The notes below the pieces were generated by a model, which saw only the letters and a program-made list of their open reading frames with translations, was not told where the DNA came from and did not search any database. Positions 49,005 to 58,885 of a stretch of DNA of 64,000 bases are shown in pieces; position 1 is the first letter of the stretch, and the number at the start of each line of letters is the position of its first letter. Origin of the DNA: Kappaphycus alvarezii. Taxonomy: Eukaryota; Rhodophyta; Florideophyceae; Gigartinales; Solieriaceae. Position numbers and translations under genes: made by a program. The stretch spans positions 1,141,001 to 1,205,000 of the forward strand of contig NADL03000478.1 in the NCBI GenBank assembly GCA_002205965.3, written 5' to 3'.

Positions 49005-50208
49005 ATGCATCTCGAGAAGAAACACCACCAAAGTGCTCACCACAAAAATCACCGCCCGTCGACTAGACTGCTCACCATCCACCTCCGTCAACAACACCGC
49101 AGTCTCCTCCTCTTCAAAACGTTTCCGCAACATGAACCCGCCATATCCGACATTCCTACCCACCACATCAACCCCCGTTCTCCCAACGCTGGCAAACAGC
49201 AACCGTCAAACAAGCAGCCCTACTTTACAACCACATCCGCATCCTGCCCACCACCAAACGTTCAGCCAACGATCCGCCCACTTTATCCGCCCCCATTTCC
49301 CACAGTCCCTACAAAGCCCACCATTATCTGGCTCCGCAATGATCTCCGACTCCATGATCACCCCCTCTTTCACCAAGCTACCAAGCTGTCCGCCCCGATA
49401 ATCCCCCTGTATATCCTGCCAAACCGCCCTCTTCACGCTTCATTGGTCTCCTCTCTACACTCCCTTCGCAATCTATTGCGACTTGCAGGCTCCGACCTTT
49501 ACGTCAGGCCTATTCATCCTTTTAAAAATACCCTCGTGGATGAGGAAAGCGTTGGAATCGCGCAAAACAATAGGAACCTTTTGTCAGGCCGTCAATGCAG
49601 GTGTGGTATTGTATGGCTATGCAGATCGCAGGAGGAACAGCGAGTGGAGAAAAGGGTGATGGTCGTGTTGAGACGCATGGGGTGGAAATGAGGGGTATGT
49701 GGACAAATGGCTTGTATGTCCCAGAAATGTTACCGTTTGACGTGCACGCGGACGATTTTCCAGAGGATTGCGATGCGTTTGATAAACGAGTCAAGAAGAT
49801 TGAGCCTATGGCACCGTTGCCGCCTGTGGAGAGAATAAGAGGAGTGACAGGTGTGGAATGTGGAGAAATACCGATGTGTGGTGTACGAGGGGCGGGAGGG
49901 AGGAAAGAGGGTTGCAGTGGTTGGAGGATTACTGCGATGGCAAGGGAAGTGGCTTGGTGGAGGTGGATGGTGATCGTGTGGGGGTGAAATTTAGGGGGAT
50001 GGGGAGATTTGTCGAGGAGGGCGGAGGATGTTTAAGTGTGAGATGGGTGTGGTGGAGGGTGGCTCGCGGCGAGAGTATGAAACGCTATTGTGCTCAGTGG
50101 GACTTGATTTTGGTCGAGTATGAAAGGTTGGTTAGATTGAGGCAATTGGAACGTGTGACAAGGTGTTGCCAAAATGGTGATAGGAGCAGGATGGCTGTCA
50201 TGTTGTAG
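49005..50208 (+). pseudogene. DASH-type cryptochrome/photolyase, N-terminal half only
   Basis: The photolyase alpha/beta domain is recognisable. T-I-I-W-L-R-N-D-L-R-L-H-D-H-P lies about 105 residues from the first Met, followed by V-E-K-R-V-type helices, then in another frame W-T-N-G-L-Y-V-P-E-M-L-P-F-D and F-D-K-R-V-K, then in a third frame a G-L-Q-W-L-E-D-Y segment and a C-L-S-V-R-W-V-W-W-R region resembling the start of the FAD-binding half. The sequence loses similarity by 50.2 kb and RIC1 begins at about 50.33 kb, so most of the C-terminal FAD-binding domain (the W-R-D-F-F block onward and the N/D-rich FAD pocket) is absent. At least two frame changes occur, one beside a GGGG run near 49690. 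The gene looks like a decayed remnant. The N-terminal extension could once have been an organelle transit peptide. Confidence 0.72.
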
Positions 50209-50333
50209 TTGGCATGGTGGCAGCCATCCGGATAGAGATTACAGTAGGAAGAAACTTGTTTATAGTAACGAAAAATCAGCAAGTTGACCCAGTCCACGTT
50301 TTTGACCAATATTTTTGACTAGATTAACCATTA

Positions 50334-53300
50334 TTGCCGACTAAAACGAATATCGGTCCCACTCGCCATTCTGTTCTTTCCTTTCCGTCCCGCGAACAAG
50401 CCACCACCCTCCTTCTTACGGCCCCTCTGCCTTATTCGGAAATCCTTTCCTCCCCTCTTACCCCGCCTCTCTTGCTACTCTTCTTCCCCGTCGTCGCCGC
50501 TTCCTACAATGGGCTACTTACCCTTGGGCCTCCCAAGGTTGTTCTCCCTCCTTCCTCATCCTCCGCTCCCTTGCCCTCCGTTCAATCCCTCCTTCCCTCC
50601 CCTGCGATCGCTATCTTCTCACCGTTTCCCTTCCGCGCTACACATTGGTCCGCCTCTCAGCACCGTATTCCCTTGCCCGTTTTCTCGTCTCCCCGCTCCT
50701 CCTCGACTCGGAGGGTCCCTTCATCTCTGCCGCCTGGCATCGTCAGTCACACACCGTCCTCGCCGCCCTTTCCAAAGGCCTAGTGCTAATCTTTAATGTC
50801 TCACCTCATACATCTCATTCCCTTCTTCAGTTTAACCTCCCCGATGAACAACCTACATCGCCTCTCATCCAAACATCCAATCTCCATCCATCCGCTTCAC
50901 TCGCGTCTCCGAAATACGTGTTCCAACCTCCGCTTCCACAATCACTGCCGTCGAGCCGTGCCCATCGGTGCCCTCATCTCTACATCCGCCTCGGCATTGG
51001 TCTGCGTTTCCTGGGATGGCGAAACTTTGTGGAGACTTCATCTCCCCGAACTGCTACGTCATAATTCAGCCCTTGTGAAAATGGGTATCCCATCCGCTTC
51101 GGATCCAGCTGCGGCCGCCGTGTTACGTGATGTACAGGGCGAGGAAGGCGATGATGATTTGGCTGGTGTCAAGGCTTTGGCATATAATGCAGAGTTGCGA
51201 TTTTGTGCGGTTGTCTTTGGAAATGGCGTTGCCTTGTTGTTGGGCATGATGGGCGGTGGGCAGTTACGTCCCAGCGCAATTGACGGCCGGTGGCTGCGCG
51301 CAGAGGGCGCCGTTTCGGTGGCATTGGAGCCAAGGAGAATGCTTGCGACTGTGGGCTTGGCTGATGGCGATGTTGAGCAGTATTATGTGGGAGTACCGGC
51401 GGGGGAAGTTTGTCCGGTAATGAGAAGATTGAGTTTGGCCAGTTGGTACTTTGAAAGCGTAGATGTAGGGGGGGCGACTGTCGTGCGGTGGACTGAAGAT
51501 GGTGCCGCATTTGTGGTGGGATGGGAGAAAAGGGGCCTGGCGGTGTGGAGTGTGTCCGGATGCCGCTTGATGTGGACGTTGCCGCAGGTTGGTGGTGGTG
51601 CTACTCCTGGTGTTCGGAAGGAAGGGAAGGGGGTCGGCGTCGTGACTCCGATGGAGGAGGGGGTCTTGAGCGCGGCGTGGGGCCCGAGCGGCTTGTGTTT
51701 GTGGGCCGCACCGAGATGTACAGATGAGAGTCCCGAGATGATGCGAGGGTGTCAGTTCGTAGAGTTTGCGTTTTACAAAGGCACATCCGGGGGGGCATGG
51801 GGCAAGGGGAGGCATCCAAAGTAGCAATGTTGGGAGGGGATCGGCTTTTATTGTTGTGGCATGCAGAAGAGGGTGTGGAGGAAGGAAAAGAAAGTGGAGG
51901 AGGGGGACGGAGGGAACTGTTTTCCTGGCAGCATTTGTTGATCCCTCACGATTACTTGTGGAGGAACTGGCCGCCGCAGAAGATTGCGGTGAATGCAGAT
52001 GCATCCTATGTGGCAATTGCTGGGGAGTATGGCATTGCGATTTGTCAAGTCAAAATGCAAAAGTGGCGCGTGTTCGGTGATCTCGAGCATGACCGTCGTA
52101 TTAAGTGCTGCGCGTTGGCATGGCTGGGAAAGACAATTGTTGTTGGAAACGAGACGTGCGGCGGAACTTTGCGATCGAGATCAACCTTTGAGCTGTTGCT
52201 GTACCAGAGAGATCATCTCGAGTCCAGTGCCCTCCTTGCCCAGAGAAGGTTGCCGTCACGACCGGTATTAACTGATGTGCGGCCTGATGGTTATCTGCTT
52301 GTCATTTGTGCAGACGCCCAAGTTTTCATGTTTCACATGACGGAGTATCCAAATAGGTCGCGTACAGATTTGCGAGAAGTGTATCGACTCTTGCTTCCAA
52401 CTAGAGAACTGGCTCCATTGTACCAACAGGATCATTTGACGAAAACGGGAGGTGGAAACGGTCCAGATACGTGTGGTGATTCTCCGCCAGCACCAGGAGG
52501 TGGAATAAGCGAGGCCAGAATTTTTCCGCCCTTATCTCATGCGAGTTGCCCAGAAAGGAGCAGTTCTACGATTCCTAGGCAGATCATGCTGCTTCGCAAC
52601 ACGGGGTCATTAATTCTGCTCGATACAGAAAGGATGGTGTCGACCGCTTTACTTCGATATGTGGAGAGGTTCTGGTACACTCCCGTCGATTGCACGCCAT
52701 TCGATATGATCTCGCACCGACCAGTATGGTGGGCTTACGGAGATGATGGGTTGCACGTGTGTTTCCAGGATGATGTGTCAGGTGAAAAAGAGTTTGACGA
52801 CTTGATTGGAAGCTCTTCCTCTGACTACGGCCCAGAAGCATTCCCTCTATCGTACTCCAATCGAAGAAAAGGCATGGAGGTCGAGCAATGGTTTGAGCTT
52901 GATCCCGAGGTGTACCCATTGTCTATAATGTCAAAGTACGGCATGCTGCTGGGAGCGACCCAAGGTCTTCAGACATACAATTTGGACACTGAGTCAGCTT
53001 GTATGCACAGTCATGTTATTCAAGTGAAGAGACAACCTATCCTGCATACATTGCTGCGGCATTTGTTGATGAAGCCAGTGAGTGATGAACGCACTGCTCT
53101 TCAGGTTGCCTTAAAGTGCGTCCCGCAACCGCAGTTTGCGGATTCCTTAGAGTGGCTACTGTATGAGGCTGTCCTTGAACACGATGATGAACTTAACCTC
53201 AACATCAACGGCAAGACAATCCACGGTGTCCGTGGTGTTAAGAGTCTCCCCCACAGGCAAGTGTTTGGACCAAACGCCACGCGCTTCTCTGGCGAGAGGA

Positions 53301-54541
53301 GCTTCCCTGAATCTCCAAAACGTCGAAAAGCTGGCGATGATCTCTTTCCCCGAGTTATTCGCTTATTGAAGTATTTCGGCGAATATGAGGATATTGTTGT
53401 ACGGTGTGCTCGAAAACTAGATTCGAAAAGGTGGCCGCTGTTGTTTTCCGTCGCAGGAGAGCCTGCGGCTTTGCTCGAGCAATGTTATGTTTCAGGAAGG
53501 CTTAGAACCGCAGCGTGTCTCTTGGTTATCTTGCAAGAAATGTGGGGTTTTATTTCTTCCACGCCACACTCATTGCGGTTAGTAGAGGCAGCCTTAAGCC
53601 GCGGAGAGTTAGCGCTTGCCGCTGACCTAGCAAACTTTCTCGCGAAGGCGGACCGAGCTGGCATGCTAAACTCATCGCAACTGAGGACAACAGAGGATGT
53701 ATCGTGGATTGCCGAAGCGTGCCTTGCCCCTAAAGGAGACGTCCTAGACAAACTCCCTCAGCGAAAAAACCACGGGGAGGGTCCCGCAGATCGAATACCC
53801 GCTGTTGACCACGCCGTTCTTAATCATGCACGCTCTCTTTTGAACAAAATGGACCTTAGAAACTTGGCTGCACTCGCAGTTCGAATGGACTTTCCGCTTA
53901 CAGAGTACTTGAAAAGGGAGTTGAAGGGAAAAAACGCAAGCAAACCATTCGTCAGGGATTTCGGGACCACTATTCTTTCACTGCACAGACAATTCCAATA
54001 TCCAGAACCTGATCTCCATGATGTAAGGCGGGCGATGAGGCAATTCAATCATGAGGTGGATCTAGCGAAGGGCAAAGGGCGGGTAAGGAGTGCAGATATG
54101 GCGAAAGAAATGTCGGATTCGGCTAATGGCGGTGAATTAACATCAATCTTTGATGAGATGCTCCCCACGGTCACACCAAGATCACAGGCAAACAATGCTA
54201 CTGTGTATTTGGTGGGGCCAGGCGCTGACACCGTATTTGGCTCTCAATTACCGCCGCCACCTACATCCTTCGACAGCGAGTTAGTGGTAAATATTCGTGA
54301 GAAGGCGCGGCAGCTGTGTCGTGAGGAGCTATCGTATGTAATGACAGTGGCACGGATGGCAAGAGCGCCAGACATAATTTTGTGCTGCGCAACATTGTTA
54401 CTGGATATTTCAGTGCTGAAAATGGTCCTTCGAGCACATGAAGAATTGTTCGAGCCGTATATTGCGGCGCTTCACGAGTACAACGTTTCAGGATACGATG
54501 CTTTGGTAGCCGTCCTGAACGAGATAGCTGCACCAAGATGA
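50334..54541 (+). CDS. RIC1: RIC1 homologue, Rab6/Ypt6 exchange factor subunit (several frame changes)
   Basis: RIC1 with RGP1 activates Rab6/Ypt6 at the Golgi. The N-terminal half is a WD40-type propeller: an S-A-A-W-H-R-Q-S-H segment, S-W-D-G-E-T-L-W, a Y-N-A-E-L-R-F-C-A-V-V-F-G-N-G segment, and V-R-W-T-E-D-G-A-A-F-V-V-G-W-E with G-L-A-V-W-S-V-S-G, matching the RIC1 pattern. From about 51.8 kb a single 930-codon frame (51749-54541) carries the rest, including the RIC1 helical domain from about 53.0 kb (H-T-L-L-R-H-L-L, W-L-L-Y-E-A-V-L-E-H, the L-R-T-A-A-C-L-L-V-I-L-Q block). The first 1.4 kb is split over four frames with changes near 50590, 50870, 50965 and at a run of seven G at 51789-51795. 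Start is uncertain; the first ATG of the leading frame is used. Confidence 0.83.
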
Positions 54542-55024
54542 CTTGAGGATGGCTGAAATGTTTTTGCTGCGACAGGGAACCGATGGAAAGGCTTTGAATA
54601 ATGGAAAGTTCATTGTTAACATGCCCACACCCTGCATGGATGCAGGGTGTATCAAGCAAAGCTTAATGCCTCGCTGGGCTGATGCCTTCAGGGGATGTCG
54701 CGAAGTGCGCCTTGAAATGAATGAGATTCAACGGCAAACCTGCAATTGAAAGTGCGCTTATTGATATACTCTCGGATTGCATGTAAGGACGTCATGTGCC
54801 AGGTCTCCGTCGACTGCGGATAATGAACGCCTATACAGGAGCGCGCCCGCAGAAATCCCTCATTGGTCAAGAAGTCTCCAACAAGGGACTTCTCTGTGAT
54901 CAAATCCATCGCCCTCTATATCAAGTTCGAAAGTGTATAAACGAATCAGAGAGATACGCAGAGGCTATCAGGTCTACTCTGCTCTAACTTTCATACTGTC
55001 TTTCAGTAACTTTAGAATTTCAAG
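54542..55024. other. Intergenic between convergent RIC1 and LRR genes
   Basis: A short inverted pair, ACCCTGCATGGATGCAGGGT, near 54632-54651 could form a hairpin downstream of RIC1. Nothing else was recognised. Confidence 0.4.
54632..54651 (+). other. Inverted repeat (hairpin) downstream of RIC1
   Basis: ACCCTGCAT and ATGCAGGGT are perfect complements separated by two bases. They lie about 90 bases after the RIC1 stop and could be a 3'-end processing or RNA-structure element, or chance. Confidence 0.45.
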
Positions 55025-56281
55025 CTAGTATTTCTCAGTCCTAACCTCTACACAGTCTTTCCTCAACTTACATATTCCACCTTCGCTAACACCCGTGCAG
55101 TGTCGAACATCCACCAGCTTTAGCGGAGCATTCCGTGCTTTGCAAATGAACTCGATACCAACACCCGTAACGCCAGGGCAATGGGCCATGGCCAATCTCT
55201 TCAATGCTCTCATCCCGGCTAAAGCCTCGATACCTGCGTCAGAGACACGATCACACCCCGTCACATTCACATCCTCCAAGACCACTAGTGTGGCCAGTGC
55301 CTTTAGCGCTTGATCTCCAACCTCCTTGCAATAACTCATATCTATCCACCTTAATTCGTCCAAGCGCGTCATCATTCGCACGCCAACATCGGTGACCAAC
55401 TTGCATTGACTAATACCGACGCCTTCCAAACCTGTGATGTTGCCTATCTCCGCAACGGCTTGATCCGTCAGATTTCTAGCCAGTCCGAAATCAACCATTT
55501 TCAGCTTTGCACCTCGAAAGTGGGTCATACCTTTTTCGGTCAAGGCCGGGGCACAGCGAAAGGACAATGTCCTCAAACTGGACATTTTGCGCAGAAAAAG
55601 CATGGCGTTATCTGTAATCCGACCACAAGCGGTTAGACACAGGGATTCCAGTGGCATATTAGAAATGTGTTGTACAAAAAAATCGGAAATGCGCAAGTAA
55701 GCGACGTTCAAGGTGCGTAAGTGGGTCATGCGAAGGACAGGGTGGGCAATAGCATCATCCAAGCGTGTGCAGTAGGAGACATCTAAATGAGTTAAGGCTA
55801 TGCAGTTGTCGGCAACGGCGACGATGGCAGCGGTAGTGATATTGCGGCAGGCGGGTAAGCGTAACTTGCGCAGGGTAGGATGACTGCGAGCGATGATTAG
55901 AAGAGTTGAATCATCTGGGTTGGCAGCAAGTGAAATATGTAGGGAGAGAAGGGATGGAAACGAGGGTAAGGCTCGGGCGAGATGGGAGGCGGAGATTATG
56001 CGAGTAGGACGAAGGGTGGGGAGGTGATTGGGATTGTGTGAGTTGCGAAAGTTGCGGGGAAGAATAGAGAGTTTCCTTATGGCGGATAGGGTCCACAAAT
56101 AGTGAGTGCGAGAGGTGAGGGCAAAGGGGAGGAGGGTGTGGAAATGGTCTGTTGAAAGGGGGGAGGTTAGAGGGGTGGAACAGAGATGGGATAAAACGAT
56201 TTCAAAGAGATCAGGACCGAGGGCGGTGAAGGGAGAGGGGGAGAAAGTTGTGGGTGGGAGCGTGGTAAGCTTTGCAGCCAT
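55025..56281 (-). CDS. F-box/LRR-like protein (AMN1/FBXL type)
   Basis: This 418-residue intact protein has an F-box-like start (L-G-P-D-L-F-E-I-V-L-S-H-L) at about residues 22-34, followed from about residue 110 by roughly ten cysteine-containing leucine-rich repeats of the type L-x-x-L-x-L-x-x-C-x-x-I-T-D-x-x-x. The repeats include L-D-V-S-Y-C, L-C-L-T-A-C-G-R-I-T-D, I-D-M-S-Y-C-K-E-V-G-D, V-N-V-T-G-C-D-R-V-S-D and V-D-V-R-H-C. In the family these recruit substrates to SCF ubiquitin ligases; the weak F-box leaves this role probable, not certain. It is convergent with RIC1 and tandem with the aminopeptidase. Confidence 0.88.
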   Translation of the reverse strand: MAAKLTTLPPTTFSPSPFTALGPDLFEIVLSHLCSTPLTSPLSTDHFHTLLPFALTSRTHYLWTLSAIRKLSILPRNFRNSHNPNHLPTLRPTRIISASHLARALPSFPSLLSLHISLAANPDDSTLLIIARSHPTLRKLRLPACRNITTAAIVAVADNCIALTHLDVSYCTRLDDAIAHPVLRMTHLRTLNVAYLRISDFFVQHISNMPLESLCLTACGRITDNAMLFLRKMSSLRTLSFRCAPALTEKGMTHFRGAKLKMVDFGLARNLTDQAVAEIGNITGLEGVGISQCKLVTDVGVRMMTRLDELRWIDMSYCKEVGDQALKALATLVVLEDVNVTGCDRVSDAGIEALAGMRALKRLAMAHCPGVTGVGIEFICKARNAPLKLVDVRHCTGVSEGGICKLRKDCVEVRTEKY

Positions 56282-56946
56282 GTTTTGTGCTGATAGTGAG
56301 GGTTGAGGGACGGGTGAGAACTTTGACGGGGGTGGATCATAAAAGATTGCGTTGTGTCAAGGGTGATGAGGAAGAAGGGTTGGAATGATTAGTTTATAGG
56401 AATTGGTAACTTAATCCGTCGTCAGGTTGTTGTGCTACAGTACAGAAAGATTACGCCATCTTGGGTTGGGAGGCGTTTACGGTTACACATACTTTGCGTT
56501 TTTTATTTTTATTTCTGTTGTTTGCTGACAAAATCAAATAAATTCTTTGTTCCTCCCAATCATAAAGTGAGATATTTATTGACACTAGTCATCTCATGAT
56601 TGGCCACAAAGAATTCGCAACAACAATCCATTGGACAGTATGTAATGGGGCATATCTGGAGACGACGATTCGGAATCGAGATAAATATCTCCACCTTTTC
56701 AATGTTTGACAGCGCATCATTCAATAATCATGGTGCAACAGCAAGTTGTACAGACAGGATCACTCACAATTAACCGTTGGCTCCATAGCTCTCCATGAAA
56801 CCCACCCTTCCGCCCGTTGCTATTGCCGTCGTACCGACTACGTACTAGTCGGCAATTACACTTATGCTAATGCTTTACTGTACTATTCACCTCCTACGAA
56901 AGGCGAGCAGGCGTGCAATCCAACCTTTGTCATCCTTGCCCCACTC
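56282..56946. other. Intergenic
   Basis: This lies between the LRR gene start and the aminopeptidase 3' end. It is mostly AT-rich, with a single ACAGTAC motif near 56437, and no gene was seen. Confidence 0.4.
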
Positions 56947-58365
56947 TCAACTGTCACACTCGATGATTTCCACGCCCTCCATTTTTTCCTTTATGTCCTT
57001 CAACTCTCCCAGCAGTACCTTAAACACCTTGATAGTCTTTCCGAAATCCTCAACACCACACATCTCTCTCACTGAATGCATACTCAACTGCGGCATTCCT
57101 ACATCCACCGTCCTCAATCCAGTTCCACCGGCTAAAATGGGTCCTATTGTTGAACCACACGCCCGATCATTTGGTACTACAAATTCTTGAATCTCCATCC
57201 CGGCACGTCGCCCTGCTTCCCTCACAACAAGTCCGCTCACCCCACTCGTCGCATATCGCTGGTTTTGATTCGTCTTGAGCACCAACCCGTTTCCCATACT
57301 AGGCCGATGATTACTCTCGTGCCGACCCGCGTAATTCGGGTGCAGAGCATGCGCCATATCCGCACTTATCAACAAACTTCTTCTCACCGCAGTCTCATAC
57401 CCCACCCTCATCCCCTCACATATCCTCCTCATCGCATCCCCCAACAATGGAGAATTAGCTCCCTGCACACTCCGTGACCCCACTTCCTCATGATCAAAGC
57501 ATCCTATCATTCTCACAATTCCTTCCTCTTCTTTCCCCGTTTCCACGCTCTGCACCAACGCCTTCACCGCACAAAAGCATGATGCCAAATTATCCAACCT
57601 CGGCGCAAACACAAACTCCTCCATAAGTCCACCTATGACTCCCTCTTGCGTGTCGGCCACGCACAAGTCCAGATCCACAATACTATCTACATCCACCCCC
57701 AATTCACCTGCCAATACTTCCAACAACATTGCATGATGCCGATCCATGCTCGGGTCCGTTTCTCTTGTCCCATTCATTGATTCTGCCATCTTGGTCGCTA
57801 ATATAGGCGTCGTATCTGTCTCCTTATTCACTTTAAATCCCTCCGTATTCACATATCGCGACAAATGGATAGCCAAAGTCGGAATTCGCATAATCGCGCG
57901 TCCCACTTCCACCAACTTGAACACCAAATTTCCACTTGTCCTGTCCCTCACAACCACCCTTCCCGCTACCGTCAAATCCCGATCAAACCACGTATGCCAC
58001 AATCCGCCCCCGTAACACTCCACCCCCAACTGCAAGTATCCGTGTCCCGAAACCTTGGATACAGGCTTTACCTTAAAGCACGGAGAATCGGTATGTGCAC
58101 CGATGATAGAAAAGGATACATCATGCGCGGAAAAAGTGGAAGGGAGTGCAAAGGCAATTATGGATGAGCCTTCGCGGGTGAAAAAGTAACGCCCTTTGGG
58201 TTCGAGAAGACTGCCCCATTGTTCGGTTTCATTCAGAGCTCGGAACCCTGCGGCACGCAAAATCGACGCGATGGAGGCGGTTGCGTGGTAGGGAGATTTG
58301 CTTGCGTCGTTGAATGACAGAAATTCCTTTGCGAGCTTTTGGTTGGTCTTGACGTTTGCTAACAT
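56947..58365 (-). CDS. DNPEP: Aspartyl aminopeptidase (peptidase family M18)
   Basis: This intact 472-residue enzyme is of family M18, which removes N-terminal Asp or Glu from peptides in the cytosol or vacuole using two zinc or cobalt ions. Metal and catalytic landmarks are H91 and D93 in G-A-H-T-D-S-P, D258 in R-L-D-N-L, E293-E294 in D-H-E-E-V-G-S, D336 in S-A-D-M-A-H-A and H430 near the C-terminus. The Y-G-G-G-L-W-H-T-W-F-D-R-D-L block (about 118-131) is a hallmark. Length and spacing match human DNPEP. No intron is needed. Its start lies only 26 bases from a possible divergent gene. Confidence 0.96.
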   Translation of the reverse strand: MLANVKTNQKLAKEFLSFNDASKSPYHATASIASILRAAGFRALNETEQWGSLLEPKGRYFFTREGSSIIAFALPSTFSAHDVSFSIIGAHTDSPCFKVKPVSKVSGHGYLQLGVECYGGGLWHTWFDRDLTVAGRVVVRDRTSGNLVFKLVEVGRAIMRIPTLAIHLSRYVNTEGFKVNKETDTTPILATKMAESMNGTRETDPSMDRHHAMLLEVLAGELGVDVDSIVDLDLCVADTQEGVIGGLMEEFVFAPRLDNLASCFCAVKALVQSVETGKEEEGIVRMIGCFDHEEVGSRSVQGANSPLLGDAMRRICEGMRVGYETAVRRSLLISADMAHALHPNYAGRHESNHRPSMGNGLVLKTNQNQRYATSGVSGLVVREAGRRAGMEIQEFVVPNDRACGSTIGPILAGGTGLRTVDVGMPQLSMHSVREMCGVEDFGKTIKVFKVLLGELKDIKEKMEGVEIIECDS

Positions 58366-58391
58366 GGTTGGGATGGGCGTGCAACGTTGCG

Positions 58392-58885
58392 ATGAGTCAG
58401 GGACGGGAGGCCTGGGGTGAATTTGCGGACGTTATTGAGTTGGTCATGGAGAATGGTAAGTCACTCCCATCTTGTTGACATGCAGTTGACATCTCCGTTT
58501 TTTAAAAGAGGCTGCCTCGACGCCGGCGGTGCCTCAGCACCAGGGTGCCAACAGCGGTGCCAGCGGTGGCGAAACATCGCTGTCGACAGAGTTTTGTCGG
58601 AGATCGTTTATCAGAGGCAATTGCGGGTAAGTTGTTTATGACGTGGTAATTTGCAAGACTTGTAGGCATTTTTCGTTACAGTACAGTACTATTCTGTGAT
58701 TGGGCGCACACAGATTCCTGGTAAACGGCACACAAGTCTGTAATTTTACGTCCATATGCACATTTGTTCTTTCATATCCTTCCGAGGGCATAGACACTCG
58801 AACCATCGCCGTTGATAACGTACACGGACGGATCTGCCATCCAGTCTTCAGGCTCTTGATGATGATGATACTAGTCCCTTCCTAG
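58392..58885 (+). CDS. Possible small spliced gene with a Cys-rich segment
   Basis: Proposed from splice signals. Exon 1 runs from ATG 58392 to 58455 (donor GTAAGT); exon 2 is 58509-58626 (acceptor AAAAG, donor GTAAGT); exon 3 runs from 58714 (acceptor CACAG) to the stop at about 58885. The joined frame contains F-C-R-R-S-F-I-R-G-N-C (C-x8-C, as at the start of a CCCH finger) and then V-C-N-F-T-S, where a true finger would have His in place of Ser. So the finger, if it is one, is degenerate. Two GTAAGT donors in frame argue for a real gene. The 26-base gap to the divergent aminopeptidase start and lack of a recognised family argue against it. A CAGTA array lies in the second intron (58676-58692). 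Confidence 0.35.
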
